Below are positions 7,140-10,386 of a DNA stretch of 10,386 nucleotides, piece by piece (within the stretch, counting starts at the first letter, position 1; each line of letters starts with the position of its first letter). The translations under genes were made by a program, and so were the position numbers. The DNA comes from Gemmatimonadaceae bacterium (GTDB lineage Bacteria; Gemmatimonadota; Gemmatimonadetes; Gemmatimonadales; Gemmatimonadaceae). The notes under the pieces were generated by a model. It was not told the DNA's origin and did not search any database. It was given only the letters and a program-made list of their open reading frames with translations. The stretch spans positions 1-10,386 of the forward strand of contig JANXUN010000248.1 of NCBI GenBank assembly GCA_025356185.1, given 5' to 3'.

Positions 7140-8313
7140 GCGAGAGTCGATCTAGCGTAGCATGAATTTCTGCACGATCCAGGCGTCGTGGTCCGCGACG
7201 TTCCTTCGGCGCGCGTAGCGCTGCCGCGACAGCATCGGTAATGCGTTGCGCAGCATTGCCGTCGCCAAATGGGTTTTCACCGGATGTGCGCTGCGCATAC
7301 AGCGCGTTATCGGTGAGCAGTGCGGTGGTGCGTTCGAGTATCAACGCGGCGTCGGTGCCAACCAATTCACCGAAGCCCGACGTGACGCACTCTGGACGTT
7401 CGGTCGTGTCTCGCAAGATCAGAATCGGTTTTTTGAAGGACGGCACTTCTTCCTGAATACCACCCGAATCTGACAAGACGAGATGTACGCGGCGCATCAC
7501 TTCCAGCAAATCGGGATACGGCAATGGTGCGAGCAAGTGAATGCGCGGGTTATTGGCCAGTCGACGATACACCACGTCGCGCACTTTCGGATTGAGATGC
7601 ACCGGGAAAACAATTTCCACATCGTGTCGCGAGACGATGGCTTCGAGCGCGTCGCAGATGTCTTCAAGATGTTCACCCATCGATTCTCGACGATGAACGG
7701 TCGTCAGCAGTACGCGACGCTGCGCCCAGTTCACCGCATTGAGTTGCGGCGTGTCGAACGCGTCGCGCGCGGGCACCATGCGCAGCGCGTCCACGACGGT
7801 GTTGCCGGTGATGAAGATGTCGCTCTCCGGAATGCCCTCGGCGACCAAATTTCTTCGCGCTTCGTCGGTCGGAGCGAAGTGCAAATTCGCCGTGCAGGTC
7901 GCGATGCGTCGATTGACTTCTTCGGGGAACGGACTGCTCAGGTCGAACGACCGCAGACCCGCTTCGATGTGGCCGATAGGAATGCCTTGATAGAACGCGG
8001 CGAGGGCGGCCGCAGTGACCGTCGATGTGTCGCCCTGCACCAGCAGGAAATCTGGACGCTTCTCGATGAAGCATTCTGTCAGCGCCTGCAGCGCGCGCGA
8101 CGTAAAAACACCAAGATTCTGTCCGTTCTGCATGAGGCCGAGGTCGACGTCGGGCACGATACCAAACACGTCGAGCGCCTGCGCGAGCATTTCACGATGC
8201 TGCGTGGTGGCGACCACGAGCGGCTCAAGAAACGGGTGAGCGCGCATCGCCGCGACAACCGGCGCCATCTTGATGGCTTCGGGGCGAGTACCAATGACGA
8301 GGCAAACGCGCAA
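7129..8313 (-). CDS. wecB: UDP-N-acetylglucosamine 2-epimerase (non-hydrolysing)
   Basis: Cytoplasmic enzyme interconverting UDP-GlcNAc and UDP-ManNAc, donor for ManNAc-containing polymers. With the TTG start at 8313 the protein has 394 residues and its numbering matches E. coli WecB: GTRPEAIKM (8-16, Arg10 and Lys15), Asp95 in QGDTST, Glu117 in HIEAGLRS and Glu131 in FPEEVNRR; the catalytic His of HRRE is at 207 (213 in E. coli). SDSGGIQEE (281-289) and TERPE (304-308) bind UDP. This exact register argues for TTG 8313. The alternative GTG 8361 adds 16 residues translated from the heptad-repeat tract and is less likely. Neither start has a Shine-Dalgarno. It is first in the five-gene operon, and its stop overlaps the barrel gene. 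No wecC is visible, so UDP-ManNAc may be used directly. Confidence 0.96.
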   Translation of the reverse strand: MRVCLVIGTRPEAIKMAPVVAAMRAHPFLEPLVVATTQHREMLAQALDVFGIVPDVDLGLMQNGQNLGVFTSRALQALTECFIEKRPDFLLVQGDTSTVTAAALAAFYQGIPIGHIEAGLRSFDLSSPFPEEVNRRIATCTANLHFAPTDEARRNLVAEGIPESDIFITGNTVVDALRMVPARDAFDTPQLNAVNWAQRRVLLTTVHRRESMGEHLEDICDALEAIVSRHDVEIVFPVHLNPKVRDVVYRRLANNPRIHLLAPLPYPDLLEVMRRVHLVLSDSGGIQEEVPSFKKPILILRDTTERPECVTSGFGELVGTDAALILERTTALLTDNALYAQRTSGENPFGDGNAAQRITDAVAAALRAPKERRGPRRLDRAEIHATLDRLSHAS

Positions 8314-8420
8314 GTGAGACGGGAGGTGGGGAGACGACTCAAGACTCAAGACTGGCGCCACACAACATGAAGACTAGAGAGATGAGACGATACGGCAAAG
8401 ACAAAAGACGAGAGTCACGG
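8314..8420. repeat. Second purine-rich heptad repeat tract upstream of wecB
   Basis: Plus-strand 7-mers related to those at 1591-1674: GACGGGA (8318), GACTCAA (8336 and 8343), GACTGGC (8350), then an in-phase run GACTAGA, GAGATGA, GACGATA, CGGCAAA, GACAAAA, GACGAGA, GTCACGG (8372-8420). The units are more diverged than in the first tract. As with the kinase, the mRNA sense is pyrimidine-rich (CTCCCGTCT) and a TTG start follows within a few bases. No clear promoter for the wecB operon is seen in it. Confidence 0.6.
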
Positions 8421-8446
8421 CGGTGAATCTCCGGCCTCTCGTCTTT
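8396..8446 (-). terminator. Probable rho-independent terminator of the PEP-CTERM gene
   Basis: A perfect 11-bp inverted repeat, AAAGACGAGAG (8404-8414) and CTCTCGTCTTT (8436-8446), with a 21-nt loop. Read on the minus strand, the stem is followed by a T-rich run (TTGTCTTT). It lies 34 nt after the stop of the PEP-CTERM gene and before the wecB start, so it would separate the two transcripts. The loop is large and the stem only moderately GC-rich, so its efficiency is uncertain. Confidence 0.5.
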
Positions 8447-8479
8447 CAGCTGCCTTCTACCGCGGGCAGTCTCCTGTCG

Positions 8480-9496
8480 TCAGTCTCGATTTTTCCGTCT
8501 ACGCGCGAGCGCCGCCAGCGCGATCAGTCCAACGCCGAGCATACCGTAGGTTGATGGCTCCGGTACCGTGGAATTCGGTACGAAGTCGAAGTTGCTGTTG
8601 AGGGCAAGTGTCCCGTTCGTGCCGAATCCGAGTTGGACGTTATCGACGAACCCGTGATACGGTAGTGGCCACTGGCTTCCGACCCCAACGGCGACGCCGA
8701 TGACGTCGACGTTGACGTTGGCGAGACAGCCGTTGATGCCGAGTAACGCATTCAATCCGGTGTTGCCTTGCTGACCCGCCCACAACGTTTGCGTGTTGAG
8801 CGTGCAGGTGGTGCCGATCAGATAGTTGCCGATACCAGGGGACGCAGGCGGCCGTACGTACCAGAAGTTGCCGTTCTGCATGTCCTTCTGCTCGTTCCAC
8901 TTATTGACTTTCGTCCAGTTATCGCTGCAGGTCGTTGACGGCCCCAAGCTGCACTGGTTGTAATAGCCCTCCCAGATGAGCTCGCTCTCGCCCAAAAACG
9001 CGCCAGTCGTTTTATCGGTTTCTGCGAGGCGAAGCCGCATAACGGGAGTTTTGTAGCGCCAGTCGACTGGCGGAATCGCCAAGCTCGAACCCGAAGGACT
9101 CGGAGCGGACCAGTTCGAGCCGACGGCCTCGGAGCGATACCAATCAAATGACAAGGCGCTCAGGTCGCGGAGCGAGCCATAGCTCGCCGAGAGCCGCGTA
9201 TCCGGCGCACCACTCGCGTAGTCGTACCAAAAGCCCCAATCAGGAAAGCCGCCGCCGTCAACCGAACCGTGGCCCGTCACGGACATCTCGAGCGAGCCCG
9301 AGCCGTATCCACCGAATCCAACGCGCGGATTGTTTTTGGTCACCTCGATTTGCGCTTCTGATTGCACGAATGGCGTCCACGGCTTTGGGTTACCCAGCGT
9401 CACAACGCCACCCGGACCGACCACCTGGCCCGCTTGGGCTTGGGCGACGAGGGGAACGCAGACAGCGAGGGCAACCAACCAGCGGGCGGAACGCAT
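8480..9496 (-). CDS. Secreted PEP-CTERM sorting domain protein
   Basis: A 338-residue exported protein. Its signal peptide is MRSARWLVALAVCVPLVAQAQA, with cleavage near residue 20. The mature part is rich in Gly, Ser, Asn and Trp, has several Cys that could form disulfides, and shows no enzymatic motif that I recognise. The last 28 residues are a textbook PEP-CTERM signal: VPEPST (311-316), a hydrophobic helix (YGMLGVGLIALAALA) and the basic end RRRKNRD, which exosortase is expected to process. No exosortase is in the window. The start ATG 9496 is chosen because GAGG lies 6 nt upstream; ATG 9508 and the longer reading from 9625 lack a Shine-Dalgarno and delay the signal peptide. PEP-CTERM systems co-occur with exopolysaccharide genes, which fits the neighbouring operon. 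It is probably a separate transcript. Confidence 0.9.
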   Translation of the reverse strand: MRSARWLVALAVCVPLVAQAQAGQVVGPGGVVTLGNPKPWTPFVQSEAQIEVTKNNPRVGFGGYGSGSLEMSVTGHGSVDGGGFPDWGFWYDYASGAPDTRLSASYGSLRDLSALSFDWYRSEAVGSNWSAPSPSGSSLAIPPVDWRYKTPVMRLRLAETDKTTGAFLGESELIWEGYYNQCSLGPSTTCSDNWTKVNKWNEQKDMQNGNFWYVRPPASPGIGNYLIGTTCTLNTQTLWAGQQGNTGLNALLGINGCLANVNVDVIGVAVGVGSQWPLPYHGFVDNVQLGFGTNGTLALNSNFDFVPNSTVPEPSTYGMLGVGLIALAALARRRKNRD

Positions 9497-10340
9497 AAGG
9501 AGCCTCATGTTCTGTAGCAGTAGATCGTGATGGCGGCTACCGTTGGTCGAGAAGTGACTGTTGGGGCTGCTACCCGATACCGCACAAGATGTACCATCGG
9601 CGAGCTCTTCCTTAAGAACGATCACGGAATTGAGGGCCTTTTCGTGGATCTCGCCTGCTCAAACGCTTCAATAGTATGTGGTTAAAAGGCAGTGGGGTTC
9701 GTGACGGCCATCACAGTCGCCATCATTTCCCACTATTTGACAGCTGTTTTAATCGTTTCGGCTGGGGTATTTATGCACGAGTTCGCCGCGAACTGTGGCG
9801 AGTAGACCACAGAGAGTCCCATGGTGTTGCGCGAAGCGAAGTTATCGACCAAAGGACCGTTGACTTCCCCCACCTGCCTCGACAGATTGGGTGTCTGCCA
9901 GAAAACGGGTCTTCGCGTACCGTTACCGGCATGTCTCTTCTGTAGTTGATCGGCGATCTGCGGCCGACACCTATGGGCCGTCCTTCGGGGCGGGGAGCAC
10001 GAAGCAAGTTGCTTCGTGCGCGCGGTACCGGTTTCGCCGTCTGCGACGTGCGAAGCTCCCGAGAAACAACGCAGCCAATTTGACGTCGGTTCTCGCGGCT
10101 TTGGGGTTATCCCTTGCTGCGTCCGGCGCGCTTGGGTCCCCACTCGCGCATCAGTGGCGGGTGTACCCGGCGGCAGCGGATGGATACCGGTCTCGCTTAA
10201 CTGCGGGGCGCCCGGTCCAGCCGTTTTTTTGCTGGTTTGGAATCGCGCATCTCACCGCTGGTTTGTTCACCGTTGTTCATCACGCTGTACCACACTTCGT
10301 CAACATCTGGCGCCGCGCAAGCGGGTGCCGCCTGCAGACT
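9497..10340. other. 844-nt region without a convincing gene; several hairpins
   Basis: It lies between the divergent PEP-CTERM gene and fusA and must hold the promoters of both. Seen here: an extended -10-like TGtTTTAAT (9745-9753, plus strand) just after TTGACA at 9737; a near-perfect palindrome GCACGAAGCAA/TTGCTTCGTGC (9997-10019); GGGAGC (9993-9998) able to pair with GCTCCC (10055-10060); ACGCAGC (10069-10075) pairing with GCTGCGT (10116-10122); and a T7 tract (10224-10230) flanked by CCAGC/GCTGG. Open frames on either strand (up to 136 codons) show no family features. It could be a long structured fusA leader, a small RNA, or decayed DNA. Confidence 0.6.
9997..10019. repeat. Perfect inverted repeat (hairpin) upstream of fusA
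   Basis: GCACGAAGCAA, a single G, then TTGCTTCGTGC: 11-nt arms with one central base, forming a stem of about 10 bp with a tight loop as RNA, or a palindromic protein-binding site as DNA. No T-tract follows on either strand, so it is not a standard terminator. It lies about 320 nt before fusA. Confidence 0.7.
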
Positions 10341-10386
10341 ATGCCGCGTTCGACCCCGCTTCAGCATTATCGCAACATCGGCATCA
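10341..10386 (+). CDS. fusA: Elongation factor G, N-terminal fragment
   Basis: Only the first 15 codons are in the window: MPRSTPLQHYRNIGI, running off the right edge. This matches the highly conserved EF-G start (M-x-R-x-x-P-L-x-x-Y-R-N-I-G-I), which leads into the first G motif of the translocation GTPase. The start is fixed by this family N-terminus; no clear Shine-Dalgarno precedes it. It lies on the same strand as rpsL-rpsG but 7.3 kb downstream, so it needs its own promoter. A second EF-G-like paralogue cannot be excluded from so short a piece, although the str-operon location favours the main fusA. Confidence 0.83.
   Translation, partial: MPRSTPLQHYRNIGI

Noticed and set aside
7483..8370. 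Plus-strand 295-codon open frame
   Set aside because: Antisense to wecB, whose motifs are unmistakable.
9733..10143. Minus-strand 136-codon frame, and plus-strand 89-codon frame at 9676-9945, as genes
   Set aside because: No Shine-Dalgarno, no recognisable domain, overlapping each other, and a palindrome lies inside the longer one. They could be decayed remnants but I cannot support a gene.
9497..10340. tRNA, tmRNA, RNase P RNA or SRP RNA
   Set aside because: I looked for their conserved motifs on both strands by eye and found none.

Overview
The window looks like a chromosomal segment of a GC-rich, diderm, free-living bacterium. Gemmatimonadota or a near relative is my best guess. The reasons are the style of the transmembrane Ser/Thr kinase, a PEP-CTERM protein, an outer-membrane barrel, and purine-rich heptad repeats next to gene starts. 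This placement is an inference from reading, not from a search.

Layout, left to right. (1) Bases 1-1590, minus strand: the N-terminal 530 codons of a transmembrane Ser/Thr protein kinase whose C-terminus lies outside the window. (2) 1591-2108: a divergent intergenic region holding a purine-rich heptad-repeat tract, a candidate promoter and two leader hairpins upstream of rpsL. (3) 2109-2995, plus strand: rpsL and rpsG, overlapping by 4 nt and closed by a strong hairpin terminator (3017-3054) that can serve both strands. (4) 3086-8313, minus strand: five overlapping genes, transcribed in the order UDP-GlcNAc 2-epimerase (wecB), an outer-membrane beta-barrel protein (YaiO-like), a multi-pass membrane protein of unknown function, a membrane GT2 processive glycosyltransferase, and a membrane-anchored beta-helix/bactofilin-like protein. 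(5) 8314-8479: a second heptad-repeat tract and a probable terminator. (6) 8480-9496, minus strand: a secreted PEP-CTERM protein. (7) 9497-10340: a long region without a convincing gene but with hairpins. (8) 10341-10386, plus strand: the first 15 codons of fusA (elongation factor G).

Two points stand out. First, the str operon, usually rpsL-rpsG-fusA-tuf, is split here. rpsLG and fusA lie on the same strand but are 7.3 kb apart, with minus-strand surface and polysaccharide genes between them. Second, the five overlapping genes make a coherent synthase-dependent exopolysaccharide system: WecB would supply UDP-ManNAc, the GT2 synthase would polymerise and translocate, the barrel would provide an outer-membrane exit, and two accessory proteins of unknown role complete it. 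The closest precedents I know are E. coli NfrA/NfrB with WecB, and YaiO/YaiP. The adjacent PEP-CTERM gene fits, because exosortase/PEP-CTERM systems are associated with exopolysaccharide production. Substrate and product are inferred.
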